NCBI GenBank assembly: GCA_036824505.1
Contig: DAITAA010000004.1
Span: 62,001-126,000 of the forward strand
DNA from: SCUD01 sp036824505
GTDB taxonomy: Bacteria > Pseudomonadota > Gammaproteobacteria > Steroidobacterales > Steroidobacteraceae
Direction of reading: 5' to 3'
Length of the DNA stretch: 64,000 nt
Made by a program: the position numbers and the translations under genes. Shown here piece after piece: positions 8,017 to 16,080 of this stretch. The notes beneath the pieces are model-generated. The model was not told where the DNA came from. It did not search any database and saw nothing but the letters and a program-made list of their open reading frames with translations. Within the stretch, counting starts at the first letter, position 1. Each line of letters opens with the position of its first letter.

Positions 8017-8165
8017 GCTCAAACCAGGTAGATCCCGATCGGCTCGATCAACTGCCAGTCGATGCACGCCACTGCAAGTCAGCTTGACATTAGTCAGCGC
8101 GGACAACCCGGCGCTCGTTTACAATTCGAACGTCAGGTGCCGATGCGGCGTGGCGGAGAGTCGAG

Positions 8166-8609
8166 ATGTTTGATCGTATTCTGGTACCGACCGATGGCTC
8201 GCTACGCTCAAACCGTGCGATCAAGTCAGCGGCAGCTCTCGCCCGCATGTCCGGCGCCTCGCTGACGATCTTTCACGCAATCCCGGCTTACCAGACGCCC
8301 TATTACGTCGAGGGGATGGGCTTCGCCTGGCCTTCCGAGACGCTTTACGTGAAGGGCACAATCCGCGAAGCCGCAAGACTCCTGGTGAAGGCGCGGGCAC
8401 TGGCGGCCAAGCAGGGGATCACGGCCACGACAAAACATACACACAGCAATGACACGGCAGAAGCGATCGTTGCCGCAGCAAGGAATTCCCGGGCCGATCT
8501 GATCGTGATGGCCTCACACGGTCGCAAGGGAGTACAGAAGCTGCTGCTCGGAAGCGAAACGCAGAGGGTTCTCGCACGCACGACAGTCCCGGTACTGGTT
8601 GTGCGCTGA
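8166..8609 (+). CDS. universal stress protein (UspA family, ATP-binding type)
   Basis: A 147-residue single-domain cytoplasmic protein. It starts FDRILVPTDGS, the first strand and nucleotide-contacting loop of the Usp fold, and ends with ASHGRKGVQKLLLGS (about residues 117-131), which fits the ATP-binding G-2x-G-9x-G-S pattern except that Ala replaces the first Gly. Such proteins bind ATP and modulate survival under starvation, oxidative stress or low oxygen. Its TGA overlaps the ATG of the next gene by one base, so it is coupled to the rhodoquinone-type methyltransferase. That is consistent with joint expression under oxygen limitation (inference). Confidence 0.9.
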   Translation: MFDRILVPTDGSLRSNRAIKSAAALARMSGASLTIFHAIPAYQTPYYVEGMGFAWPSETLYVKGTIREAARLLVKARALAAKQGITATTKHTHSNDTAEAIVAAARNSRADLIVMASHGRKGVQKLLLGSETQRVLARTTVPVLVVR

Positions 8610-9373
8610 TGTCTGGCGTCCGCCCCGCCCACAAGAATATCAACGAGGAACTGCCGCCTGCTGCGCCGGCGGCCGTGCGCGCGGAGGTTCCGGCGGTCGA
8701 ACTGGGCGTGGCCGCCAAATTGCCGGACTACCTCGTCGACACTTATTCCTGGGCTTATCTGCGCCCGCGCAGCCTGCGACTCCTCGATCGGCATCTGGTC
8801 GTCAACGGCATACTCTGGGGCAATTACCACGGGCTGGTGAAAGCCGCTTCGAGCGAATTCGCGCGCGGCGATCACGTGCTGCAGGCGGCGAGCGTCTACG
8901 GAAACCTGTCCAGCCGCCTCGCCGACCAGCTTGGCGATGAGGGCTTCCTCGACATTATCGACATCGCCCCGCTGCAGGTCGCACATTGTCGCCAGAAGCT
9001 CGCCGGACGCAGGAATGTGCGGGTTCGCGTCGCCGACGCCGTGAAACCGGGCGAAGACGTCTACGACGGCGCGTGCTGTTTTTTTCTGCTGCACGAAGTG
9101 CCGGACACGCAGAAACGCCAGATCGTCAATGCGCTGCTGTCGGCCGTTCGACCGGGCGGCAAAGTCGTATTCGTGGATTACCACCGGCCGGCGCGGTGGC
9201 ACCCGGTGCGGCCTGTGATGGCTGCGGTGTTCCGCTGGCTTGAGCCCTACGCCGCAGGCTTGATCTCGCGCTCCATCAGCGATTTCGCAGCATCCCCGCA
9301 GGATTTCCGCTGGCTCAAGGAGACGCGTTTCGCTGGCCTGTACCAGAAAGTCGTCGCCAGGCGACTCCGCTGA
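8609..9373 (+). CDS. rquA: rhodoquinone biosynthesis methyltransferase-like protein RquA
   Basis: A 254-residue protein with a class I SAM-methyltransferase-like core. RquA proteins convert ubiquinone to rhodoquinone, the low-potential quinone used with fumarate reductase in anaerobic respiration. Matches to the family as I remember it are the N-terminal block YSWAYLRPRSLRLLD (residues 46-60), VNGILWGNYHGL (65-76), and VDYHRPARWHPVRPVMAAV (189-207). The usual glycine-rich SAM motif is replaced by LQAASVYGNLSSRLA (91-105), as is typical of RquA. It is coupled to uspA and followed 62 bases later by ccmA. It could be another UbiE-like quinone methyltransferase, but the combination of blocks favours RquA. 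Confidence 0.82.
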   Translation: MSGVRPAHKNINEELPPAAPAAVRAEVPAVELGVAAKLPDYLVDTYSWAYLRPRSLRLLDRHLVVNGILWGNYHGLVKAASSEFARGDHVLQAASVYGNLSSRLADQLGDEGFLDIIDIAPLQVAHCRQKLAGRRNVRVRVADAVKPGEDVYDGACCFFLLHEVPDTQKRQIVNALLSAVRPGGKVVFVDYHRPARWHPVRPVMAAVFRWLEPYAAGLISRSISDFAASPQDFRWLKETRFAGLYQKVVARRLR

Positions 9374-9393
9374 AGTGCCAATCCGCGCCAGTC

Positions 9394-9402
9394 TGGTATA
9401 GT
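9394..9402 (+). promoter_or_regulatory. candidate extended -10 promoter for the ccm operon
   Basis: TGGTATAGT (9394-9402) is an extended -10 element (TGn followed by TATAGT) in the 62-base gap between rquA and ccmA. No strong -35 is present, which is tolerated with an extended -10. Transcription would start about 27 bases before the ccmA start codon. Confidence 0.45.
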
Positions 9403-9435
9403 TCGCGCGACCTTACAGGCCAGCGAATAATTCGA

Positions 9436-10068
9436 TTGCAAGCATCTAATTTGTCAGGACTTTCCGCTCGCAACATCCATGTCTGGCGCGGCGAGCGTCA
9501 CGTGCTGCGCGGCGTCTCGCTGGAAGTTGCCGCCGGCCAGCTTGTACACGTTGCCGGCTCAAATGGAGTGGGCAAGACGACCCTCCTTCGCGTACTCGCC
9601 GGCCTGGCGGCGGCGGAGCAGGGCGCGGTGGCCTGGCAAGGCCAGCCAATCACTGCAGGCTTCGAATCCTATGTTGCGACGCTCGCCTATCTTGGTCACA
9701 GCGACGCACTGAAGGCGGATTTTACGGCCCACGAGAATATCTCCCACGAAATCGGCTTGCGCCGGCAGGTGACCGCGGCTGAAATCGACCTTGCGCTTGC
9801 ACGCTTCGGTCTGGCCGCATGCCGCGACCTGCCGGCGCGCGTGTTGTCGGCGGGCCAGCGCCGGCGGCTCGCAATGGCGCGCGTGATGCTGACCGGTGCG
9901 TCTCTCTGGATCCTCGACGAGCCGTTCACGAATCTGGACCGCGGCGGTGTCCAGTTGCTTTCGGACGTCATTGCCGGGCACATTGACGAAGGCGGTGCCG
10001 CCATCATCGCCGCTCATCAGCCACCCGTCATTCCGCGCCATGCGGCAGATTGCCTGGAACTCGCATAG
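9436..10068 (+). CDS. ccmA: heme exporter ATPase CcmA
   Basis: ATPase of the CcmABCD complex, which drives release of holo-CcmE during System I cytochrome c maturation. The 210-residue ABC protein has Walker A GSNGVGKTT (residues 41-49), signature LSAGQ (137-141) and Walker B LWILDEP (157-163). The start is a TTG at 9436; another in-frame TTG at 9451 is possible, and no ATG fits. It is the first of nine consecutive ccm genes that overlap or abut. Confidence 0.95.
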   Translation: MQASNLSGLSARNIHVWRGERHVLRGVSLEVAAGQLVHVAGSNGVGKTTLLRVLAGLAAAEQGAVAWQGQPITAGFESYVATLAYLGHSDALKADFTAHENISHEIGLRRQVTAAEIDLALARFGLAACRDLPARVLSAGQRRRLAMARVMLTGASLWILDEPFTNLDRGGVQLLSDVIAGHIDEGGAAIIAAHQPPVIPRHAADCLELA

Positions 10069-10748
10069 TGCGCGCGTCAATCACAAAGGCCATGGGGCTC
10101 GTTTACCATGGCGACCTCATACTGGCATTCCGTCGCTGGGAACAGATCGCGCAACCGGTTGTCTTCTTCGCCATGATCACGACACTCGTGCCGCTTGCAC
10201 TAAGCCCGGAGCTCGCCCAGTTGAGGCAGATTGCCGGTGGCGTGCTGTGGATTGCCGGCCTGCTCGCGGCACTGCTCGGGCTCGAATTCCTGTACCGCGC
10301 GGACTACGCGGACGGTACGCTCGAGCAGATGTTGCTCTCCGGTCAGCCGCTGGCGCTGCTTTCGCTTGCGAAGACCGCGGCACATTGGACTTCCAGTGGC
10401 CTTCCACTCGTGCTGGTCTCGCCACTCTTGGCCATCAGCCTCGGCGTGCCGACCGACGCCATGGGCGTACTGATGATATCGCTCGCTCTAGGTACCGGCA
10501 TACTGAGCGCATTGGGTGCGATCGGTGCAGCGCTGACGCTCGGATTGCGCCGCGGCAGCGTCCTGCTGTCATTGCTGGTACTGCCGCTTGCGATGCCGGC
10601 GCTCATCTTTGGTGCGCGCGGCGTTGATATGGCGATCCACGGCGACTCCGCACGGGGGCCCCTGCTGCTGCTGGGCGCGATGCTCGTGTTGTCGCTGACA
10701 CTTTCGCCACTGGCCGTGGCTGCCTCGCTCAGGATCAGCCAGGAGTAA
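10068..10748 (+). CDS. ccmB: heme exporter permease CcmB
   Basis: Membrane partner of CcmA in the inner membrane. The 226-residue protein has six predicted hydrophobic segments, with the family pattern RRWEQIAQPVVFFAMITTLVPLALSP split over the first one and the conserved ADYADGTLEQ loop near residue 85. I take the GTG at 10068, which overlaps the ccmA TAG by one base, as the start; a TTG at 10050 is also in frame. It is followed four bases later by ccmC. Confidence 0.93.
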   Translation: MRASITKAMGLVYHGDLILAFRRWEQIAQPVVFFAMITTLVPLALSPELAQLRQIAGGVLWIAGLLAALLGLEFLYRADYADGTLEQMLLSGQPLALLSLAKTAAHWTSSGLPLVLVSPLLAISLGVPTDAMGVLMISLALGTGILSALGAIGAALTLGLRRGSVLLSLLVLPLAMPALIFGARGVDMAIHGDSARGPLLLLGAMLVLSLTLSPLAVAASLRISQE

Positions 10749-10752
10749 TGGC

Positions 10753-11490
10753 ATGAGCTGGACCTGGTTTCACAAGCTGGCTTCGCCACCGCATTTCTAC
10801 CGGATTGCGGGACGCTTGACGCCGTGGTTCGGCTGGCCCGCATTCCTGCTGATTGTCATCGGCCTCTATGGCGGGCTGGTGCTGGCACCGCCGGATTACC
10901 AGCAGGGTGAGGGCTTTCGCATTCTTTACGTGCACGCGCCGTCGGCGTGGATGTCCATGTTCATCTACTCGACGCTTGCGATCTCCGCCGGGATCGGCCT
11001 GATCTGGCGGATCAAGCTCGCGCACGCGGTCGCCGCCGCGGCGGCTCCGGTCGGCGCCTGGTTTGCGTTCCTGGCATTGGCGACCGGGTCGATATGGGGC
11101 AAGCCGATGTGGGGCACCTGGTGGGTCTGGGATGCGCGGCTGACCTCGGAGCTGATTCTGCTGTTCCTTTACTTGGGCTGCATTGCGCTGCGCGCGTCGA
11201 TCGACGAGCGTGATCGGGCCGATCGTGCCTGCGCGGTGCTTGCGCTCGTTGGCGTCGTCAACCTGCCGATCATTCATTACTCGGTTTACTGGTGGAATAC
11301 ACTGCACCAGGGCTCGACCATCACGAAGATCGGCAAGCCGTCCATCACTTTCGACATGCTCTGGCCATTGCTCACGATGATAGTGGGCTTCACGCTGTAT
11401 TTCGGCGCCATACTGATGACGCGGCTGCGTGCGGAAGTCATCCGGCGCGAGCGCGATGCAACGTGGCTACGCGAGGAACTTGCCCGATGA
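10753..11490 (+). CDS. ccmC: heme transporter/chaperone CcmC
   Basis: Presents heme at the outer face of the inner membrane and attaches it to CcmE. The 245-residue polytopic protein contains the heme-handling WWD motif (WGTWWVWDARLTSELIL, near residue 118-134), flanked by the conserved periplasmic histidines in YVHAPSAWMSM and in NLPIIHYSVYWWNTLHQG. It shares its final ATGA with ccmD. Confidence 0.96.
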   Translation: MSWTWFHKLASPPHFYRIAGRLTPWFGWPAFLLIVIGLYGGLVLAPPDYQQGEGFRILYVHAPSAWMSMFIYSTLAISAGIGLIWRIKLAHAVAAAAAPVGAWFAFLALATGSIWGKPMWGTWWVWDARLTSELILLFLYLGCIALRASIDERDRADRACAVLALVGVVNLPIIHYSVYWWNTLHQGSTITKIGKPSITFDMLWPLLTMIVGFTLYFGAILMTRLRAEVIRRERDATWLREELAR

Positions 11491-11657
11491 ACTGGACCGA
11501 GTTTCTGGCGATGGGCGGTTACGCCAAATTTGTCTGGCCGTCCTTCGGCCTCACGCTGATTGTACTGATCCTGAACATCCGGGCGGCAAGGCGCCTGCAC
11601 AGGACGGCACGTGAACAAGCATTGCGCCGGCTCGGCACCGGGAGGACACAGCCGTGA
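11487..11657 (+). CDS. ccmD: heme exporter protein CcmD
   Basis: A 56-residue single-span membrane protein that helps release holo-CcmE from CcmABC. It has the expected small-protein layout: a short polar N-terminus with FLAMGGYAKFVWPSFG, one membrane span (LTLIVLILNI), and a basic tail (RAARRLHRTAREQ). The ATG at 11487 overlaps the ccmC stop. The open frame extends upstream, but only this start gives a CcmD-like protein. It overlaps ccmE by four bases. Confidence 0.9.
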   Translation: MNWTEFLAMGGYAKFVWPSFGLTLIVLILNIRAARRLHRTAREQALRRLGTGRTQP

Positions 11658-12094
11658 CACCACGTCGAAAGCGCCTGTTTGCGGTCATCGCAATCCTCGT
11701 CGGTGTCAGCGCAGGCGTGACCCTGTTCCTGCTCGCATCCAGGGAGAACCTGCTTTACTTCTACAGCCCGACGCAGATTCTTGCCGGCGAGGCTCCTCGT
11801 GACAGGGCATTCCGTATCGGTGGCCTGGTTACGACTGGCAGCCTGAAGCGCACGGATGGGACGCTCGAAATCCGCTTTGTCGTCACCGACAACCGCGAGT
11901 CCGTCCCGGTCCGTTACACGGGTCTGCTGCCCGACCTGTTCAGCGAAGGAAAGGGTGTCATCGCACGCGGCCGGCTCGCCGAATCCGGTGAATTCATTGC
12001 GGACGAGGTGCTGGCCAAGCACGATGAGAACTACATGCCGCCCGAGGTCGCGGCGTCCCTCCACATGCCGACACCAGCGAGAAAGACCGAATGA
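11654..12094 (+). CDS. ccmE: periplasmic heme chaperone CcmE
   Basis: Binds heme covalently and hands it to the CcmF/H lyase. The 146-residue protein has an N-terminal membrane anchor (residues 9-28), an OB-fold domain (GGLVTTGSLKR ... IRFVVTDN) and the heme-attachment motif HDENY with His123 and the stacking Tyr127. The start here is GTG at 11654, overlapping the ccmD TGA. All key residues are present, so it should be functional. Confidence 0.96.
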   Translation: MTPRRKRLFAVIAILVGVSAGVTLFLLASRENLLYFYSPTQILAGEAPRDRAFRIGGLVTTGSLKRTDGTLEIRFVVTDNRESVPVRYTGLLPDLFSEGKGVIARGRLAESGEFIADEVLAKHDENYMPPEVAASLHMPTPARKTE

Positions 12095-14043
12095 TTCCCG
12101 AGATCGGCCACTTTGCATTGATACTCGCGCTGCTGCTGGCGATTGCGCAGGCGTTTTTCGGCCTGGCGGGCGCCGCACGCGGGCAAGTCGCGTGGATGCA
12201 GGCAGCACGCTCGGCGGTCGCCGGACAAGCGGTCTTCATTGCGCTCGCTTTCGGCGCCCTGACATCGGCGTTCATCCGGAAGGATTTCTCGGTCCTGTAT
12301 GTCGCGACTAATTCGAATTCGGAGCTGCCGATCTTCTACCGCATTGCCGCAGTCTGGGGCGCACACGAAGGATCGCTGCTGCTGTGGGCCCTTTGTCTTT
12401 CTGGCTGGACGCTTGCCGTCACCGCACTCAGCACCAGCCTGCAGGCTGCATTTCGCAGTCGCGTGATCGGGATCCTCGGGCTGATCAGCATCGGTTTCCT
12501 GCTGTTCATGCTGACAACTTCGAACCCCTTCGAGCGGCTGGTGCCGGCGGCGGTCGAAGGACGCGACCTGAATCCCTTGTTGCAGGACTTCGCGCTCACC
12601 ATTCATCCGCCGATCCTGTACCTCGGTTATGTCGGTTTCTCGGTGGCATTCGCGTTTGCCTGCGCGACGCTGATCGAGGGACGCCTCGACTCGACTTGGG
12701 CGCGGTGGACCCGCCCCTGGACGATCGCGGCGTGGATATTCCTGACGGTGGGCATTTCACTGGGAAGCTGGTGGGCCTATTACGAGCTGGGCTGGGGCGG
12801 CTGGTGGTTCTGGGATCCGGTCGAGAATGCGTCGTTCATGCCGTGGCTTGCGGGCACGGCGCTGATCCATTCGCTGGCCGTGACTGAAAAGCGCGGCCTG
12901 TTCAAGAGCTGGACGCTGCTGCTGGCAGTCTCGGCATTCTCGCTGTCGTTGCTCGGTACTTTCCTGGTCCGGTCCGGCGTGCTGGTCTCGGTGCACGCAT
13001 TCGCGACCGACCCGGCGCGCGGCTTGTTCATCCTGGGTTTCCTGACATGCGTGATCGGCGGGGCGCTGCTGCTGTATGCGTGGCGCGCGCCGCGCCTCAA
13101 GTCCGCGGCGGGTTTCGAGCTTGCGGCCCGCGAAAGCTTCCTGCTGTTCAACAATGCCTTCCTGGTCGCGGCGCTCGGTCTGATCCTGCTGGGCACCCTG
13201 TACCCGCTCTTCATGGACGCGCTCAATCTCGGCAAGATTTCGGTCGGCCCGCCGTATTTCAACATGGTGTTCATGGTGCCGATGTTGCCGCTGTTGCTGC
13301 TGCTCGGCATCGGCATGCACGCGACCTGGAAGCGCAGCCACCTGCAGCCACTGCGCAATCGCCTGATCGGTATTGCCGCGGTTGCGCTCGTCATCGCTCT
13401 CGTCGCCGGTGCTGCTGTTTACGGCCACATCCGGCCCATGGCGACGCTCGGCTTCGCGCTGGCGTTCTGGGTAATGGGTTCCTCGTTGATGATTCCGCTG
13501 TCGCGCCTGCGCGCAAGACAGGCGCTGCCCGGCGCCGTGCTGGGGATGTCCATCGCTCACTTTGGCGCCGGCCTCGTCACGCTCGGCATCACCGGCGTGC
13601 AGTCCTTCAAGATCGAACAGGACGTCGCCCTCGCCGTGGGCGAAGCTACGACCATCGCCGGTTATGATTTCCGTCTGGCGGCACTTCGCCAAGTGCAGGG
13701 ACCGAATTTCGTCGGCGTGGAGGCGGATGTTCTCATTTCGAGCGATGGGAAAACGATCACCACCCTGCATCCGCAGAAGCGCCTGTACAACTCGGGCGGC
13801 AATCCGATGACCGAGGCGGGCATCGAGGTCGGCGCAGCCCGCGATCTCTTCGTAGCTCTCGGTGAAGACCTCGGGCAAGGACGCTGGAGCCTGCGCCTGC
13901 AATACAAGCCATTGATACGGTATATCTGGCTCGGCGCGTTGCTGATCGCGCTCGGCGGCGGCATTGCCGGCCTCGACCGGCGCTACAGGCGCGTCAAGGC
14001 GGGCGAGACCGCCATGGACGCTGCGACGGAACCGTCGCGATGA
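12091..14043 (+). CDS. ccmF: cytochrome c heme lyase subunit CcmF
   Basis: Large inner-membrane component of the heme lyase that attaches heme to apocytochrome c. The 650-residue protein has about 14-15 hydrophobic segments and the CcmF/CcmC-type WWD motif (GWGGWWFWDPVENASFMPWL, near residues 230-249). Conserved histidines lie in GAHEGSLLLW, in TIHPPILYLGYVGF and in the later loops. Length is usual for the family. It overlaps ccmE and the following thioredoxin gene by four bases each. Confidence 0.97.
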   Translation: MIPEIGHFALILALLLAIAQAFFGLAGAARGQVAWMQAARSAVAGQAVFIALAFGALTSAFIRKDFSVLYVATNSNSELPIFYRIAAVWGAHEGSLLLWALCLSGWTLAVTALSTSLQAAFRSRVIGILGLISIGFLLFMLTTSNPFERLVPAAVEGRDLNPLLQDFALTIHPPILYLGYVGFSVAFAFACATLIEGRLDSTWARWTRPWTIAAWIFLTVGISLGSWWAYYELGWGGWWFWDPVENASFMPWLAGTALIHSLAVTEKRGLFKSWTLLLAVSAFSLSLLGTFLVRSGVLVSVHAFATDPARGLFILGFLTCVIGGALLLYAWRAPRLKSAAGFELAARESFLLFNNAFLVAALGLILLGTLYPLFMDALNLGKISVGPPYFNMVFMVPMLPLLLLLGIGMHATWKRSHLQPLRNRLIGIAAVALVIALVAGAAVYGHIRPMATLGFALAFWVMGSSLMIPLSRLRARQALPGAVLGMSIAHFGAGLVTLGITGVQSFKIEQDVALAVGEATTIAGYDFRLAALRQVQGPNFVGVEADVLISSDGKTITTLHPQKRLYNSGGNPMTEAGIEVGAARDLFVALGEDLGQGRWSLRLQYKPLIRYIWLGALLIALGGGIAGLDRRYRRVKAGETAMDAATEPSR

Positions 14044-14576
14044 AGGCGAGCCTGCGTTTCCTCGTGCCTGCTGTGCTGTTTGCCGCACTGGTCGGCTTCT
14101 TTGTCGTCGGGCTGCAAAAGGATCCGAGCGTGATCCGCTCGCCGTTGATCGGCAAGCCGGCGCCCGCATTCACGCTGGAATCGCTGGAAGACCCTGCCCG
14201 GAAAGTGGGTGCGGCCGATTTCGCGGGCCGGCCCTGGCTGCTGAATGTCTGGGCGACCTGGTGCGGCGGCTGCCGCCAGGAACATGCGGTGCTCCTGGAA
14301 ATCACCCGTGAAGGCCGTTTGCCCCTGGTGGGCTTGAATTGGCGCGATGAGCGTGCGCTCGCGCAGCAATGGCTGGCTCAGCTCGGCAATCCCTATGCCT
14401 CGGTCGCCTTCGATCCTGAGGGCCGCACCGCGATCGACTGGGGGGTCTACGGGGCGCCTGAGACTTTCCTGATCGGCGCCGACGGCAAGGTGCTGCACAA
14501 GCAGATCGGCGTGATGACCCAGGAAATCTGGCGCCGGGACTTCTTGCCGCTGCTGGCGGCGGGGAAGGGCTCATGA
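14040..14576 (+). CDS. ccmG: thiol:disulfide interchange protein CcmG/DsbE
   Basis: Membrane-anchored periplasmic thioredoxin that keeps apocytochrome cysteines or CcmH reduced. The 178-residue protein has an N-terminal anchor (residues 7-25), a TlpA-like fold and the active site WCGGC (Cys75 and Cys78). The dipeptide between the cysteines is Gly-Gly, not the Pro-Thr of the E. coli enzyme. The conserved cis-proline loop is seen in GVYGAPETFLIG. It sits in its usual place between ccmF and ccmH. Confidence 0.95.
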   Translation: MKASLRFLVPAVLFAALVGFFVVGLQKDPSVIRSPLIGKPAPAFTLESLEDPARKVGAADFAGRPWLLNVWATWCGGCRQEHAVLLEITREGRLPLVGLNWRDERALAQQWLAQLGNPYASVAFDPEGRTAIDWGVYGAPETFLIGADGKVLHKQIGVMTQEIWRRDFLPLLAAGKGS

Positions 14577-15007
14577 TGCGCGCTGCCTGGGTTCTTGCCT
14601 CGGTGCTGTTTGCGGGAAGCGCGCTCGGGATCGATGCCGAGCGTCTGGACGATCCTGTCCTGCAGCAGCGCTATGAGCATCTGACGCGCGAGCTGCGCTG
14701 CCTGGTCTGCCAGAACGAGACCATCGCGGATTCGACTGCCTCGCTCGCGGCCGACCTGCGCAGGGAAGTCCGCGAAATGATGAAGGAGGGCAAGAGCGAC
14801 GCGGAGATCCGCGCGTTCCTGACCGAGCGCTACGGCGACTTCGTCCTCTATCTTCCCCCCGTCTCACCGCGCACGTGGCTGCTGTGGGCAGCGCCCGCGC
14901 TGCTGCTGCTGGGTGGTGTGGCGGTCGCGGCGCTGGTTATCCGGCGGCGGGCCCGTACCGCACGCGCGAACCCGGCGGCGCTCGAAGAGGAGCCGGAAAA
15001 CCCGTGA
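14573..15007 (+). CDS. ccmH: cytochrome c maturation protein CcmH (CcmL type)
   Basis: Periplasm-facing thiol oxidoreductase subunit of the heme lyase complex. The 144-residue protein has a signal peptide, the active-site motif LRCLVCQN (Cys43, Cys46), and the conserved RREVREMMKEGKSDAEIRAFL helix region. One C-terminal membrane span (LLWAAPALLLLGGVAVAALVI) follows. It is the short form, with the TPR part encoded separately in the next gene. Its TGA overlaps the GTG of ccmI. Confidence 0.94.
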   Translation: MMRAAWVLASVLFAGSALGIDAERLDDPVLQQRYEHLTRELRCLVCQNETIADSTASLAADLRREVREMMKEGKSDAEIRAFLTERYGDFVLYLPPVSPRTWLLWAAPALLLLGGVAVAALVIRRRARTARANPAALEEEPENP

Positions 15008-16059
15008 CCTCATTCATCCTGATTTGCGGCCTGCTGACGGCCGCGGCCGTCGCCTTGCTTGCGTGGCCTCTGCTGAGGCCCTCCGCAACGGATGCGGCGG
15101 CGCCGCAGCGCGCGAATATCGCTGCGACCATCGTTGCAGCCGGATTGCCGCTGGTGGCTTTCGCCGCCTATTTCTGGGCCAGCGACTGGCCTTGGGACGG
15201 CGCACAAGAAGTTGCCGACACAGTTTCGCCTCACGAAGTCGGCGATGTGGTGGCAAAACTGCAGCAACGCCTGTCGCAGCAGCCGGATGATCTCGAGGGA
15301 TGGAAGATGCTGGGCAGGTCGGCGACCGTGATTGGCAGCTACGCCATTGCTCGTGACGCTTTTTCTGAGGCCTATACGCGTAGCCAGGGACAGGATGCTG
15401 AAGCCATGCTCGGTTACGCGGAGTCACTCGTCCTGAATGACGAACGCGAAATCGACGGTCAGGCCGCCGGGCTCTTCGAAAAAGCCCTGACGATGGAGCC
15501 TGACAATGCGCGCGCGCTCTGGTATGGCGGCATTGTCGCCTACCGGCGCGGCGATCTGGCGCTCGCCCAACAGCGCTGGGTCGAATTGCAGAATCACGAC
15601 CTGCCGCCGGATCTCAGGCAGATGGTTGCGGAACGTCTTTCAGAACTTGGAACACAACCCGGATCCCCGGCAACACCACCGGCAACACCACCGGCAACAC
15701 CGCCGGCAGCGGCTGCCGGCACCTCGATTGACGTTTCGATCCAGCTCGCGCCCGCGCTTGTGGATCGGGTCTCGCCGCAGGCAACTTTGTTCTTGATCGC
15801 GCGCCGTGGCGAGGGCGGCCCGCCGCTCGCGGTCATCCGTCGCGCGGTGGGCCCATGGCCCGTCGCCATTACGATGAACGACGCCGATGCAATGATGCCA
15901 GGCACTTCACTTGCCAGCGGTGGCCCGGTTCGCCTGATCGCGAGAATCTCCGGCTCCGGCCAACCCACAGCGACATCAGGCGACCCGTACGGCGAGCTCA
16001 GCTACGATTTCACTGCAACCAAACCGGCGATATTGACGATTGACCGGACCGTTCCCTAG
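15004..16059 (+). CDS. ccmI: cytochrome c maturation TPR protein CcmI (CycH)
   Basis: Apocytochrome c chaperone of the heme lyase complex. From the GTG at 15004 the 351-residue protein has two N-terminal membrane segments (residues 3-20 and about 35-55). TPR-type helices follow (GWKMLGRSATVIGSYAIARD, near 100), then a Pro/Thr/Ala-rich linker (ATPPATPPATPPA) and a C-terminal periplasmic domain of about 110 residues. The frame is open upstream inside ccmH, but that extension is not plausible. It closes the ccm operon. Confidence 0.92.
   Translation: MTSFILICGLLTAAAVALLAWPLLRPSATDAAAPQRANIAATIVAAGLPLVAFAAYFWASDWPWDGAQEVADTVSPHEVGDVVAKLQQRLSQQPDDLEGWKMLGRSATVIGSYAIARDAFSEAYTRSQGQDAEAMLGYAESLVLNDEREIDGQAAGLFEKALTMEPDNARALWYGGIVAYRRGDLALAQQRWVELQNHDLPPDLRQMVAERLSELGTQPGSPATPPATPPATPPAAAAGTSIDVSIQLAPALVDRVSPQATLFLIARRGEGGPPLAVIRRAVGPWPVAITMNDADAMMPGTSLASGGPVRLIARISGSGQPTATSGDPYGELSYDFTATKPAILTIDRTVP
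15667..15702 (+). repeat. three 12-bp tandem repeats in the ccmI linker
   Basis: The unit CCGGCAACACCA occurs three times in a row (15667-15678, 15679-15690, 15691-15702; the last copy ends in G). Each copy encodes four residues of the flexible ATPP linker. A perfect 9-bp inverted repeat (15702-15710 with 15712-15720) follows directly. Copy number is likely to vary among strains without breaking the frame. Confidence 0.85.
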
Positions 16060-16080
16060 TTCAGCGCCCGGAGGAAATTA

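Noticed and set aside
8084..8125. TTGACA (8084-8089) and TACAAT (8120-8125) before uspA as one promoter
   Set aside because: The gap is 30 bases, far too long for a sigma-70 promoter; either box may belong to another element, but no pair fits.
12757..14169. 470-codon antisense open frame opposite ccmF/ccmG
   Set aside because: Composition is Gln/Arg/Glu-rich low complexity typical of an antisense shadow; ccmF on the other strand is certain.
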